A DNA stretch of 64,000 nucleotides from Pseudomonas floridensis (GTDB lineage: Bacteria > Pseudomonadota > Gammaproteobacteria > Pseudomonadales > Pseudomonadaceae): assembly GCF_002087235.1 (NCBI RefSeq), contig NZ_MUIO01000096.1:1-64000 (forward strand), in the 5' to 3' direction. A model generated the notes under the pieces. That model was not told the DNA's origin. It saw only the letters and a program-made list of their open reading frames with translations, and did not search any database. Position 1 is the stretch's first letter. Every line of letters begins with the position of its first letter. Positions 27,432-36,054 of this stretch are shown piece after piece. Position numbers and translations under genes: made by a program.

Positions 27432-27656
27432 ATATAAGAAGGGCGGCTTACCTGCGGTTGGAGCATCATGACACAAGGCTGTTGGCAAACCCACAGCCGT
27501 CGGAAAAACTACTGCAATGCTTATTTTAGCTGTGCTGCGGGCCCGCGTATGCGGGCTGCGACGTGCGATTCTAGTGGGACAATAATATGCGGTGGTTGTT
27601 CTGAGCTTATTGAAGTAGGACAATTGTCGGCTTCACGTCACCACCAGCGACCCTGA

Positions 27657-28934
27657 ATGGCCTTCCTTGCACTTGGTATCAACCATAAGACTGCCTCGGT
27701 CGACGTTCGCGAGCGCGTGGCATTTACGCCAGAACAGTTGGTTGAGGCCCTGCAGCAGCTGTGTCACCTCACCCACAGCCGTGAAGCCGCGATTCTTTCG
27801 ACGTGCAACCGCAGCGAACTGTACATCGAGCATGACGAGCGCGTGGCCGACCAGATTCTGGCCTGGCTGGCCGATTATCATCATCTGAGCCTGGATGAAC
27901 TGCGCGCCAGTGCCTATATCCATGAAGACGACGAGGCCGTGCGGCACATGATGCGCGTGGCGTCCGGTCTGGATTCGCTGGTATTGGGCGAGCCGCAGAT
28001 TCTCGGCCAGATGAAATCGGCGTACGCTGTCGCCCGCGAGGCCGGTACGGTCGGTCCGTTGCTCGGTCGGCTGTTTCAAGCCACATTCAGTGCCGCCAAA
28101 CAGGTGCGCACCGACACGGCCATTGGCGAGAACCCGGTGTCGGTGGCGTTTGCCGCCGTCAGCCTGGCCAAACAGATTTTCAGCGATCTGCAGCGCAGTC
28201 AGGCGTTGCTGATCGGCGCGGGCGAGACCATTACGCTGGTCGCCCGGCACCTGCACGACCTGGGTGTCAAACGTATCGTGGTTGCCAACCGCACGCTGGA
28301 ACGTGCCAGTATTCTGGCCGCCGAGTTCGGTGCGCATGCGGTGCTGCTGTCGGACATCCCGGCCGAACTGGTCAACAGCGACATCGTGATCAGCTCCACG
28401 GCCAGCCAGTTGCCGATTCTGGGCAAGGGCGCCGTTGAAAGTGCGCTCAAGCTGCGCAAGCACAAGCCGATTTTCATGGTGGATATTGCCGTTCCACGGG
28501 ATATCGAGCCGGAAGTCGGCGAGCTCGATGACGTCTACCTGTACAGCGTCGATGATCTGCACGAAGTCGTCGCCGAGAACCTCAAGAGTCGTCAGGGCGC
28601 AGCGCTGGCGGCCGAACAGCTGGTCAGCACCGGTGCCGAGGAATTCATGTCCCGGCTGCGAGAGCTGGCGGCGGTCGATGTCTTGCGTGCCTATCGTCAG
28701 CAAAGCGAGCGGCTGCGCGACGAAGAGCTGAGCAAGGCGCAACGTATGCTGGCCAACGGCAGCAACGCCGAAGAAGTGCTGGTCCAGCTGGCGCGTGGTC
28801 TGACCAACAAATTGCTGCACGCTCCAAGCGTGCAGCTCAAGAAGCTGTCTGCCGAAGGTCGCGTCGATGCGCTGGCCATGGCCCAGGAACTTTTTGCCCT
28901 CGGTGAGGGCTCGACGGATAAAACCCCGCAATGA
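27657..28934 (+). CDS. hemA: glutamyl-tRNA reductase
   Basis: 425 residues. First step of C5 haem synthesis, Glu-tRNA to glutamate-1-semialdehyde. Catalytic Cys in ILSTCNRSELYIE, then GEPQILGQMKSAYAVAREAG, the NADPH site LLIGAGETITLVARHL and a C-terminal dimerisation helix. Divergent from the TPR lipoprotein gene. The stop overlaps prfA (ATGA). Confidence 0.97.
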   Translation: MAFLALGINHKTASVDVRERVAFTPEQLVEALQQLCHLTHSREAAILSTCNRSELYIEHDERVADQILAWLADYHHLSLDELRASAYIHEDDEAVRHMMRVASGLDSLVLGEPQILGQMKSAYAVAREAGTVGPLLGRLFQATFSAAKQVRTDTAIGENPVSVAFAAVSLAKQIFSDLQRSQALLIGAGETITLVARHLHDLGVKRIVVANRTLERASILAAEFGAHAVLLSDIPAELVNSDIVISSTASQLPILGKGAVESALKLRKHKPIFMVDIAVPRDIEPEVGELDDVYLYSVDDLHEVVAENLKSRQGAALAAEQLVSTGAEEFMSRLRELAAVDVLRAYRQQSERLRDEELSKAQRMLANGSNAEEVLVQLARGLTNKLLHAPSVQLKKLSAEGRVDALAMAQELFALGEGSTDKTPQ

Positions 28935-30013
28935 AAGCTTCACTGCTCAACAAGCTGGATGTGCTCAGCGACCGCTTCGAGGAACTGACGGCGCTGCTGG
29001 GCGACGCAGAGGTCATCAGCGATCAGACCCGATTTCGTGCCTATTCCCGTGAATACGCCGAGGTAGAGCCGGTCATCGCGCTCTACAATCAGCGTATCAA
29101 GCTGGTGGCCGACCTGGACGGCGCGCAGGCGCTGCTCAAGGACAGCGATCCGGACATGCGTGAAATGGCGGTCGAGGAAGTCCGCGAGACCAAACTGCAA
29201 CTGGTCGAGCTGGAAGCCCAACTGCAACGCATGCTGCTGCCGAAGGACCCGAACGATGGCCGTAACGTGTTTCTTGAAATCCGTGCGGGCACCGGCGGTG
29301 ACGAGGCGGCGATTTTCTCCGGTGATCTGTTTCGCATGTACTCGCGCTACGCCGAGCGGCGCGGCTGGCGAGTCGAAGTGCTGTCCGAGAACGAAGGCGA
29401 GCATGGCGGCTACAAGGAAGTGATTGCCCGGGTCGAAGGCGAAAACGTCTACGGCAAGTTGAAGTTCGAGTCCGGCGCGCACCGTGTGCAGCGTGTGCCC
29501 GAAACCGAATCCCAGGGTCGCATCCACACCTCGGCCTGTACGGTGGCGGTATTGCCTGAGCCCGATGAGCAGCAGGCCATCGAAATCAACCCGGCGGATC
29601 TGCGTGTCGACACTTATCGCTCTTCCGGTGCCGGTGGTCAGCACGTCAACAAGACCGACTCGGCCATCCGCATCACGCACTTGCCGTCCGGTATTGTCGT
29701 GGAGTGCCAGGAAGAGCGTTCGCAGCACAAGAACAGGGCGCGTGCGATGTCCTGGTTATCTGCCAAACTCAATGACCAGCAGACCAGCGCCGCAGCCAAT
29801 GCGATTGCCAGCGAGCGCAAACTGCTGGTGGGCTCTGGCGATCGTTCGGAGCGTATTCGTACCTACAATTTCCCTCAGGGGCGAGTGACGGATCACCGCG
29901 TGAATCTGACGTTGTATTCACTGGATGAAGTAATGGCCGGTGGAGTCGATGCAGTGATAGAGCCGCTACTCGCTGAATATCAGGCTGATCAACTTGCGGC
30001 ACTGGGTGAGTAA
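28931..30013 (+). CDS. prfA: peptide chain release factor 1
   Basis: 360 residues, standard length. GGQ loop in SSGAGGQHVNKTDSAIRIT and codon-recognition region with VPETESQGRIHTS. Terminates at UAA and UAG. Overlaps hemA and is followed directly by prmC, which methylates its GGQ glutamine. Confidence 0.97.
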   Translation: MKASLLNKLDVLSDRFEELTALLGDAEVISDQTRFRAYSREYAEVEPVIALYNQRIKLVADLDGAQALLKDSDPDMREMAVEEVRETKLQLVELEAQLQRMLLPKDPNDGRNVFLEIRAGTGGDEAAIFSGDLFRMYSRYAERRGWRVEVLSENEGEHGGYKEVIARVEGENVYGKLKFESGAHRVQRVPETESQGRIHTSACTVAVLPEPDEQQAIEINPADLRVDTYRSSGAGGQHVNKTDSAIRITHLPSGIVVECQEERSQHKNRARAMSWLSAKLNDQQTSAAANAIASERKLLVGSGDRSERIRTYNFPQGRVTDHRVNLTLYSLDEVMAGGVDAVIEPLLAEYQADQLAALGE

Positions 30014-30847
30014 ATGACCATCATCGCCAGCTTGTTAAGAAGCGCTGAACTTCCCGATTCTCCAACTGCACGGCTCGACGCCGAGTTGCTGCTCGCGGCC
30101 GCTCTGGGCAAGCCGCGCAGTTTTCTGCACACCTGGCCCGAGCGCATCGTCAGCAGCGAAGCCGCGCTGGTGTTCTCCGATTACCTGCAACGCCGCCGCG
30201 CAGGCGAACCCGTTGCCTACATTCTGGGCCAGCAAGGGTTCTGGAAGCTCGACCTGGAAGTCGCTCCGCACACGCTCATTCCGCGTCCGGAAACCGAGAT
30301 GCTGGTGGAAGCCGCTCTGGAACTGGTGCCGACGTTTGCACCCGCCCAGGTGCTGGACCTCGGCACGGGCACAGGGGCGATCGGGCTGGCGCTGGCCAGC
30401 GAGCGACCGCAGTGGAAGGTGACCGCCGTCGATCGTGTGCCTGACGCCGTGGCCCTGGCCGAGCGCAATCGCAGTCGTCTGCAACTGGACAATGCCACAG
30501 TCCTTGAAAGCCACTGGTTCAGCGCGCTGCAGGGTCGGCAGTTCGACCTGATCATCAGCAATCCTCCGTACATCGCCGAGGCAGATCCTCATCTGTCTGC
30601 CGGTGACGTGCGCTTCGAGCCAAGCAGCGCGCTGACCGCAGGCCCTGACGGTCTGGACGACTTGCGCACGATCATCGGTCAGGCACCTGCTCATCTGAGT
30701 CCAGGCGGCTGGCTGCTGCTGGAGCATGGTTACGATCAAGGGCCCGCCGTGCGCGAGTTACTGATTCGTCATGGTTTCGAGCGGATACAGACCCGCCGCG
30801 ATCTGGGCGAGCACGAGCGTATTACCTTTGGATGCATGCCGTGCTGA
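30014..30847 (+). CDS. prmC: release factor glutamine methyltransferase
   Basis: 277 residues. N-terminal helical domain, SAM site VLDLGTGTGAIGLALA and catalytic NPPY in LIISNPPYIAEAD. Methylates the GGQ glutamine of RF1 and RF2. Starts on the base after the prfA stop. Confidence 0.97.
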   Translation: MTIIASLLRSAELPDSPTARLDAELLLAAALGKPRSFLHTWPERIVSSEAALVFSDYLQRRRAGEPVAYILGQQGFWKLDLEVAPHTLIPRPETEMLVEAALELVPTFAPAQVLDLGTGTGAIGLALASERPQWKVTAVDRVPDAVALAERNRSRLQLDNATVLESHWFSALQGRQFDLIISNPPYIAEADPHLSAGDVRFEPSSALTAGPDGLDDLRTIIGQAPAHLSPGGWLLLEHGYDQGPAVRELLIRHGFERIQTRRDLGEHERITFGCMPC

Positions 30848-31611
30848 GTGATCAGGAACTGCTGCGCTACAGCCGCCAGATTCTGCTGCAACACGTCGAT
30901 ATCGAAGGGCAGATGCGTCTCCGGCAAAGCCGCGTGCTGGTGGTCGGTCTCGGCGGTCTGGGCTCGCCGGTTGCGCTGTATCTGGCGGCTGCCGGTGTCG
31001 GCGAGTTGCATCTGGCGGATTTCGACACCGTCGACCTGACCAATCTGCAGCGCCAGATCATCCATGACACCCACAGCGTCGGCATGAGCAAAGTGGATTC
31101 GGCCCTTTCGCGGCTGAGCGCGATCAACCCTGAAGTGACGCTGGTTGCCCATCGCCAGGCGCTGGACGCCGACTCGTTGAGCGCTGCGGTAAAGGCCGTC
31201 GATCTGGTGCTCGACTGCTCCGATAATTTCTCCACCCGCGAGGCGGTCAATGCGGCGTGCGTGGCATACGGCAAGCCGCTGGTCAGCGGCGCGGCGATCC
31301 GGCTCGAAGGCCAGTTGTCGGTGTTCGATCCGCGTCGCGCCGAGAGTCCTTGTTACCACTGTTTGTACGGGCACGGCAGCGAAGCCGAACTGACTTGCAG
31401 CGAAGCGGGCGTCATCGGCCCGTTGGTGGGTCTGGTCGGCAGCCTGCAGGCACTTGAAGCCCTCAAACTGCTCGCCGGCTTTGGCGAACCCATGGTCGGA
31501 CGCCTGCTGTTGATTGACGCTTTGGGCACGCGCTTTCGTGAATTGAAGGTCAAGCGTGATCCGGGGTGCACTGTGTGCGGTGTGGCGAAAGGGCAGGGCG
31601 AGCATGGCTGA
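30841..31611 (+). CDS. moeB: MoeB/ThiF-family adenylyltransferase
   Basis: 256-residue E1-like enzyme that adenylates the C-terminal Gly of a MoaD-type sulfur carrier. ATP site VLVVGLGGLGSPVALYLAAA, DLTNLQRQIIHD, and two CxxC zinc pairs (CYHC, CTVC). GTG 30841 gives the usual MLSDQELLRYSRQIL start and overlaps the prmC stop; ATG 30832 is an alternative. Confidence 0.92.
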   Translation: MLSDQELLRYSRQILLQHVDIEGQMRLRQSRVLVVGLGGLGSPVALYLAAAGVGELHLADFDTVDLTNLQRQIIHDTHSVGMSKVDSALSRLSAINPEVTLVAHRQALDADSLSAAVKAVDLVLDCSDNFSTREAVNAACVAYGKPLVSGAAIRLEGQLSVFDPRRAESPCYHCLYGHGSEAELTCSEAGVIGPLVGLVGSLQALEALKLLAGFGEPMVGRLLLIDALGTRFRELKVKRDPGCTVCGVAKGQGEHG

Positions 31612-31618
31612 GGTTCAC

Positions 31619-32419
31619 ATGAGCTACGGGAGCGACGCGCCGGTTGCGGTGTTCGATTCCGGCGTCGGCGGGTTGTCGGTACTCAGCGAAATTCACACGC
31701 TGCTGCCCAATGAATCACTGCTGTACCTGGCCGACTGTGGACACATTCCTTACGGCGAAAAAAGCCCCGAGTACATCGTCGAGCGGTGCCTGACCATTGC
31801 CGGTTTCTTTCGCGAGCAGGGCGCCAAGGCGCTGGTCGTCGCCTGTAACACCGCCACGGCGGCAGGCGTCGCGCACATTCGTGAACATTATCCTGACTGG
31901 CCTATCGTGGGCATGGAGCCCGCAGTCAAGCCAGCGGCAGAGGCGACCCGCAATGGCGTGGTTGGCGTGCTGGCCACCACTGGTACGTTGCAGAGTGCGC
32001 GGTTCGCAGCGCTGCTCGACCGGTTTGCCAATGACGTGCGCGTTGTCACCCAGCCTTGTCCGGGACTGGTCGAGCTGATCGAAAAAGGAGATCTGCACAG
32101 CCCGCAGATTCGCCAATTGCTGACCCGGTACGTCGAGCCTCTGTTGGCCGAGCGTTGTGACACCATCATTCTGGGCTGCACTCACTACCCGTTTCTCAAA
32201 CCGCTGCTGCGGGAGATGATTCCGGAAACGGTGGTGTTGATCGATACCGGGGCCGCTGTAGCGCGCCAGTTGCAGCGTCTTTTGTCGCGTTCCAGTCTGC
32301 TCTCGCAAGGTCCGGCGCGTGAGACGTTGTATTGGTCCAGTGACGATCCGGACAATTTCAGAAAAATCCTACCAAGCCTATGGCAATCCCCCTCCAATGT
32401 GAGAAGCTTCCGTTTGTAA
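31619..32419 (+). CDS. murI: glutamate racemase
   Basis: 266 residues. Makes D-glutamate for peptidoglycan. FDSGVGGLSVL start, catalytic Cys in VACNTATAAGVAHIR and GCTHYPFLKPLL. ATG 31619 has gagg 5 bases before it; ATG 31604, overlapping the moeB stop, is a possible alternative start. Confidence 0.95.
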   Translation: MSYGSDAPVAVFDSGVGGLSVLSEIHTLLPNESLLYLADCGHIPYGEKSPEYIVERCLTIAGFFREQGAKALVVACNTATAAGVAHIREHYPDWPIVGMEPAVKPAAEATRNGVVGVLATTGTLQSARFAALLDRFANDVRVVTQPCPGLVELIEKGDLHSPQIRQLLTRYVEPLLAERCDTIILGCTHYPFLKPLLREMIPETVVLIDTGAAVARQLQRLLSRSSLLSQGPARETLYWSSDDPDNFRKILPSLWQSPSNVRSFRL

Positions 32420-32537
32420 AAAAAACGTGAAAAAACGCGTTTTGGGGCTGAACTAACGCTTCGTTTTTGATTTCTATAAACGCGGCTGATGAATTTTCAA
32501 CACTTTTCATAACTTTATACAATTTAGGACGTTTCTC

Positions 32538-33056
32538 ATGAAGAGACTCTTTTGCCTGGCCGTGTTCTCGGCCATTTTGGCGGGGCAAGCTTCAATGGCG
32601 CAGGCTGACGGCGTCGAATTCTCGGTGGGGCAGACCGGCGAATCGACCATGACGTATCGTCTGGGCGTGCAATTCGATTGGGATAAAAGCTGGCTGCAAA
32701 GCGACGTGGGTCGTCTGACCGGTTACTGGGACGGCGCGTACACCTACTGGGATGGCAAGGATTACAAGGACAACCACAGTCTGTCGTTCTCCCCGGTTCT
32801 GGTTTACGAATTCGCGGGCGGCAGCGTGAAGCCTTACGTTGAAGCCGGTATCGGTGTCTCGGTGTTCTCCAACACTCAGGTTGAAGATCGCAAGTTCGGT
32901 TCTGCGTTCAACTTCGAAGACCGCATCGGTTTTGGTCTGCGTTTCGCGGGTGGTCATGAGGTCGGCATCCGTGCCACTCACTACTCCAACGCTGGCATCA
33001 AACAGCCGAACGATGGTATCGAAAGCTACGCTTTGCATTACAAGATGCCGTTCTAA
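32538..33056 (+). CDS. pagL: lipid A 3-O-deacylase
   Basis: 172 residues: signal peptide ending near AQADG, then an eight-strand outer-membrane beta-barrel. The PagL catalytic signature THYSNAGIKQPNDGIESY shows His, Ser and a following Glu, and the chain ends in an aromatic residue (KMPF). Removes the 3-position acyl chain of lipid A. Preceded by an AT-rich 118-base leader and aggacgtttctc, so it probably has its own promoter. In P. aeruginosa the homologue also lies after murI. Confidence 0.95.
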   Translation: MKRLFCLAVFSAILAGQASMAQADGVEFSVGQTGESTMTYRLGVQFDWDKSWLQSDVGRLTGYWDGAYTYWDGKDYKDNHSLSFSPVLVYEFAGGSVKPYVEAGIGVSVFSNTQVEDRKFGSAFNFEDRIGFGLRFAGGHEVGIRATHYSNAGIKQPNDGIESYALHYKMPF

Positions 33057-33065
33057 GCTGTATCC

Positions 33066-33155
33066 AGTGAGAGTGGGCTCGCTCACGCAAGCCATGGCCC
33101 GATGCCGTGGCTTCGAGGCTTTCAAAGCCGGTTCGCAAGCTAGCCCACTCCCGCT
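33066..33155. repeat. REP-type inverted repeat (REPIN/BIME-like) after pagL
   Basis: Outer 9-bp arms gagtgggct (33071-33079) and agcccactc (33142-33150) enclose two further hairpins, aagccatggc/gccgtggctt (33089-33113) and ggctt/aagcc (33117-33129). The ends resemble the common Pseudomonas REP (gtgggagcgggcttgctcgcg) in opposite orientation. Lies between convergent pagL and ykgJ-like genes. Confidence 0.65.
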
Positions 33156-33173
33156 TCAAGCACCCCAGCCTCA

Positions 33174-33488
33174 TCAGAGATAGGCCGTCGCAATTCCCTT
33201 GCGTTCGTTCAGGCAATCTTCCGCTCCCGCTTCGAATTCCCTGCAGATCAACGGTCGCTTCTCATAGATCGTGCACATCATCGTGTTGCGATCGAGCGCG
33301 GCGCACCAGCCGTCGTCCAGGCGCAGCATGACTTCGCCGCCCCATTCATCGGTATCGATGTAACGTTCGGGCACGCCGGTATCGGTGATCAGCATCACCT
33401 CCAGCTGGCAGCAGCAAGCCGCGCAAGTGGAACAGGTGACCTGTGTCTCGCCAGAAAGGGCGACGACTGGAATGAGTGTGTCGTTCAG
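33174..33488 (-). CDS. YkgJ-family cysteine-cluster protein, apparent CTG start
   Basis: 104 residues from CTG 33488, with the YkgJ Cys pattern (CSTCAACCCQLEV, then GWCAALD, MCTIYEKRPLICREFE, AEDC) thought to bind Zn or Fe-S. The start is odd: the only place fitting the operon is ctga, overlapping the DUF2878 stop and preceded by gggag at 7 bases, where sister junctions have atga or gtga. The alternative is ATG 33542, deep inside DUF2878. Last gene of the photolyase operon. Function unknown. Confidence 0.8.
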   Translation of the reverse strand: MNDTLIPVVALSGETQVTCSTCAACCCQLEVMLITDTGVPERYIDTDEWGGEVMLRLDDGWCAALDRNTMMCTIYEKRPLICREFEAGAEDCLNERKGIATAYL

Positions 33489-34006
33489 AGCGAAGCTCCC
33501 GTAGGTCTGGCACGAGGTGCGAGGCTGCGTGCCGCGAGCCATTGCAGCAGCGGGAAAACACCCGCCCAGACCAGGCCCAGCAACACCATGCTCGGCCATA
33601 ACCCGAGAGGAAGATGGACTTGCGCCAGTTGCGAACCGGCATAGTAAGACATCGGCCCGCCAATAGCGCCCAATACCGCAGCTCGCCACAATGGCTTGGC
33701 CGTCCAGGCCAGGCAATGATTGAGCGTAGTGCCCAGCACTGCCCACAGCAGAATCAGCCACAGCGGGATCAGATAGCCGCCGGTTCCGAAATCGAAAACG
33801 CCCAGAGTCATCAGCGCACTGTCCAGCACGGTGCCCGCCAGTGTGACCATCAGCACCAGTCGGCCTTCGGCCCGCCATGAACTTGTCCATATAAAATGAA
33901 CGAGCAGCACGCCGACGGCGATCAACAGCCAGTAACTGTCGCTGCCCAGCACGCAGGCGAACCAGCCCGCCTGGAACAGCAGCGCGTTGATCAGCGGCTT
34001 AAGCAT
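33485..34006 (-). CDS. DUF2878 membrane protein
   Basis: 173 residues with about six hydrophobic helices (NALLFQAGWFACVLGSDSYW, LWLILLWAVLGTTLNHCLAW). DUF2878 proteins typically accompany DUF1365, Cfa-like and photolyase genes; activity is not known. ATG 34006 overlaps the cfa-like stop by 8 bases. Confidence 0.85.
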   Translation of the reverse strand: MLKPLINALLFQAGWFACVLGSDSYWLLIAVGVLLVHFIWTSSWRAEGRLVLMVTLAGTVLDSALMTLGVFDFGTGGYLIPLWLILLWAVLGTTLNHCLAWTAKPLWRAAVLGAIGGPMSYYAGSQLAQVHLPLGLWPSMVLLGLVWAGVFPLLQWLAARSLAPRARPTGASL

Positions 34007-35267
34007 TGAAGCGCCCGAGCAGGGGATCGCGCAGCGCTTCGGGCTTGGCCAGCAACAGTTGCGCGGTGCCGATGGTGCGCTCCAGAAAGCCACCTTCGCA
34101 GTAACACAGGTAGAACTCCCACAACCGCAGGAAGTAGTCGTCGTAACCCAGTTCGCTCAGCTTGACGTGCGCGTGCCTGAAATTGTCGTACCACAGGCGC
34201 AGGGTGCGCGCGTAATGCAGGCCGAAATCTTCCATGTGCAGCAGGTTCATGTCCGTGTCGCTGCCGACGATGTCGAGCATTTTTGCGACCGAAGGCAAGG
34301 CACCGCCGGGGAAGATGTACCGCTGGATAAAGTCCACGTTGCGTCTGGCCTGGGCATAACGCTGCTCGCGAATAGTGATCGCTTGTAGCAGCATCAGCCC
34401 GTCGCTTTTGAGCAGGCTGGCGCATTGCTTGAAATAGGTCGGCAGGAACCGGTGTCCCACGGCTTCGATCATCTCGATGGACACCAGCTTGTCGTATTCG
34501 CCGGTCAGGTCGCGGTAGTCGGTCATCAGCAGCGTGACGCGGTCCTTCAGCCCCAACTCGCTCAGGCGTCGCTCGGTGTAGGCGAATTGCTCGGCAGACA
34601 ATGTGGTCGTGGTCACCCGGCAACCGTAATGCTGCGCTGCATAGATCGCCATGCTGCCCCAGCCGGTGCCGATTTCCAGTAGATGATCGGTGGGTTTGAG
34701 CGCCAGCTTCTGACAGATGCGCTCCAGCTTGTTCAACTGCGCCTGTTCCAGCGTATCGTCGTCGCTCAGGAACTGAGCGGCGGAGTACATCATCGTCGGG
34801 TCCAGAAATTGCTCGAACAGCGTATTGCCCAGGTCGTAATGGGCTGCGATGTTTTTCTGCGAGCCCTTGCGCGTATTGCGGTTGAGCCAGTGCAGGCTGT
34901 GGATGAGCGGACGGGTCAGTCGGGCGAACCCTCCTTCCATCGCGTCCAGGACATCCATATTGCTGACGAAAATCCGCACCACCGCGGTCAGGTCCGGCGT
35001 GGTCCAGTAGCCGTGGATGAACGCCTCGCCCGCGCCAATCGAGCCGCTGCTGGCGATCATGCCCCAGGCAGCCGAGTCAAGAACATGAACTTCGCCCTGA
35101 ATCTGCGCGCCAGCCTTGCCGAACACATGACGCTCGCCACCTTCAATGACGACCAGATGACCGTTGCGCAAGCCTGCCAGTTGTCGCAGTACACCGCGAC
35201 GCAGGATGTTGGCGGTCAGGCCGTTGGTCCCCAGATTGGCAGAAAAACTGCTGCTACTGCTTTTCAT
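33999..35267 (-). CDS. cyclopropane/furan fatty-acid synthase-like SAM methyltransferase
   Basis: 422 residues of the Cfa family: SAM site LLEIGTGWGSMAIYAAQ, VSIEMIEAVGHRF, and a C-terminal region with WEFYLCYCEGGFLER. Homologues paired with DUF1365 and FAD oxidoreductases include UfaM-type enzymes that methylate unsaturated phospholipid acyl chains during furan fatty acid synthesis. I infer that activity here rather than housekeeping cyclopropanation because of the operon. Overlaps DUF1365 by 14 bases. Confidence 0.88.
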   Translation of the reverse strand: MKSSSSSFSANLGTNGLTANILRRGVLRQLAGLRNGHLVVIEGGERHVFGKAGAQIQGEVHVLDSAAWGMIASSGSIGAGEAFIHGYWTTPDLTAVVRIFVSNMDVLDAMEGGFARLTRPLIHSLHWLNRNTRKGSQKNIAAHYDLGNTLFEQFLDPTMMYSAAQFLSDDDTLEQAQLNKLERICQKLALKPTDHLLEIGTGWGSMAIYAAQHYGCRVTTTTLSAEQFAYTERRLSELGLKDRVTLLMTDYRDLTGEYDKLVSIEMIEAVGHRFLPTYFKQCASLLKSDGLMLLQAITIREQRYAQARRNVDFIQRYIFPGGALPSVAKMLDIVGSDTDMNLLHMEDFGLHYARTLRLWYDNFRHAHVKLSELGYDDYFLRLWEFYLCYCEGGFLERTIGTAQLLLAKPEALRDPLLGRFNA

Positions 35268-36054
35268 GGCGTGAATCCTTGGGTTGCGCGGCGGCAGCAC
35301 GGTACTCGCCGTCGGCGGCCTGATGGGAAAAGATCGGAATGCGTTTGACCAGCAGGCGTATGGCCTGCCAATAAATAGCCAGACAGGTTTTTGCGGTCAT
35401 CCATGGAAATGTGATCAGGTAGCGGTGCAGCGTCTGTCGACTCAGCGTCTGGCGCGTCAGATTGAGCGTGGCGTCGAACATTTTCAGCTCGCCTTGCCAG
35501 TCCGCCATGTGCACGCCAATGCGTTCGGCAGGCTGGCTGAAACTCATGCGGTATTCGAGATCGCGAGGCAGAAACGGCGAAACATGAAACGCCTTGGCCA
35601 CGGCAAAATGCTGATGCCCTTCGCCATTGGCGGGCAGCACATAGCTGTATCGCTCGCCCCACGGCGTGTTGGTGACCTCACACAGAATGGCGGCCAGCGT
35701 GCCGTCGCTCTCGTGGCAGTAGAAGAAACTGACCGGGTTGAATGACAGGCCCCAACTGCGCGCCTGGGTCAGCAGGCAGACTGCGCCCGTGGGCGTGCGC
35801 CCCAGCGCGGCATTGACCCGCTCGCGCACCGCGTCAATCAGCGACAGACCGCGTCCGGTCAGTTCCGGCAGGTAGTCGCGCTCGCGAAACGAGAAGGGCG
35901 CGAAGCGTTTGCTTCCGGCAAGCGGCGACAAGCCGAGCACACCGGCCTGTTCGTCCAGATCCAGGTACAGAAGGCCTATCCGGTACGTGAACTCATGCGA
36001 ACGCGGCGCAAATCTGCGATGGGAGATCCAGCCGCTGTAAAGCGCGCTGTTCAC
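35254..36054 (-). CDS. DUF1365 protein
   Basis: 266 residues, typical for DUF1365: N-terminal YSGWISHRRFAPRSHEFTYR and the conserved GLSFNPVSFFYCHE and EVTNTPWGERYSYVLP. No catalytic activity is established for the family, but it nearly always sits between an FAD amine-oxidase-like gene and a Cfa-like gene, as here, suggesting a lipid-modifying step. GTG start overlapping the upstream stop (GTGA). Confidence 0.9.
   Translation of the reverse strand: MNSALYSGWISHRRFAPRSHEFTYRIGLLYLDLDEQAGVLGLSPLAGSKRFAPFSFRERDYLPELTGRGLSLIDAVRERVNAALGRTPTGAVCLLTQARSWGLSFNPVSFFYCHESDGTLAAILCEVTNTPWGERYSYVLPANGEGHQHFAVAKAFHVSPFLPRDLEYRMSFSQPAERIGVHMADWQGELKMFDATLNLTRQTLSRQTLHRYLITFPWMTAKTCLAIYWQAIRLLVKRIPIFSHQAADGEYRAAAAQPKDSRHEKQ

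Noticed and set aside
27633..28943. 436-codon open frame on the minus strand
   Set aside because: Antisense to hemA, which has all its family motifs.
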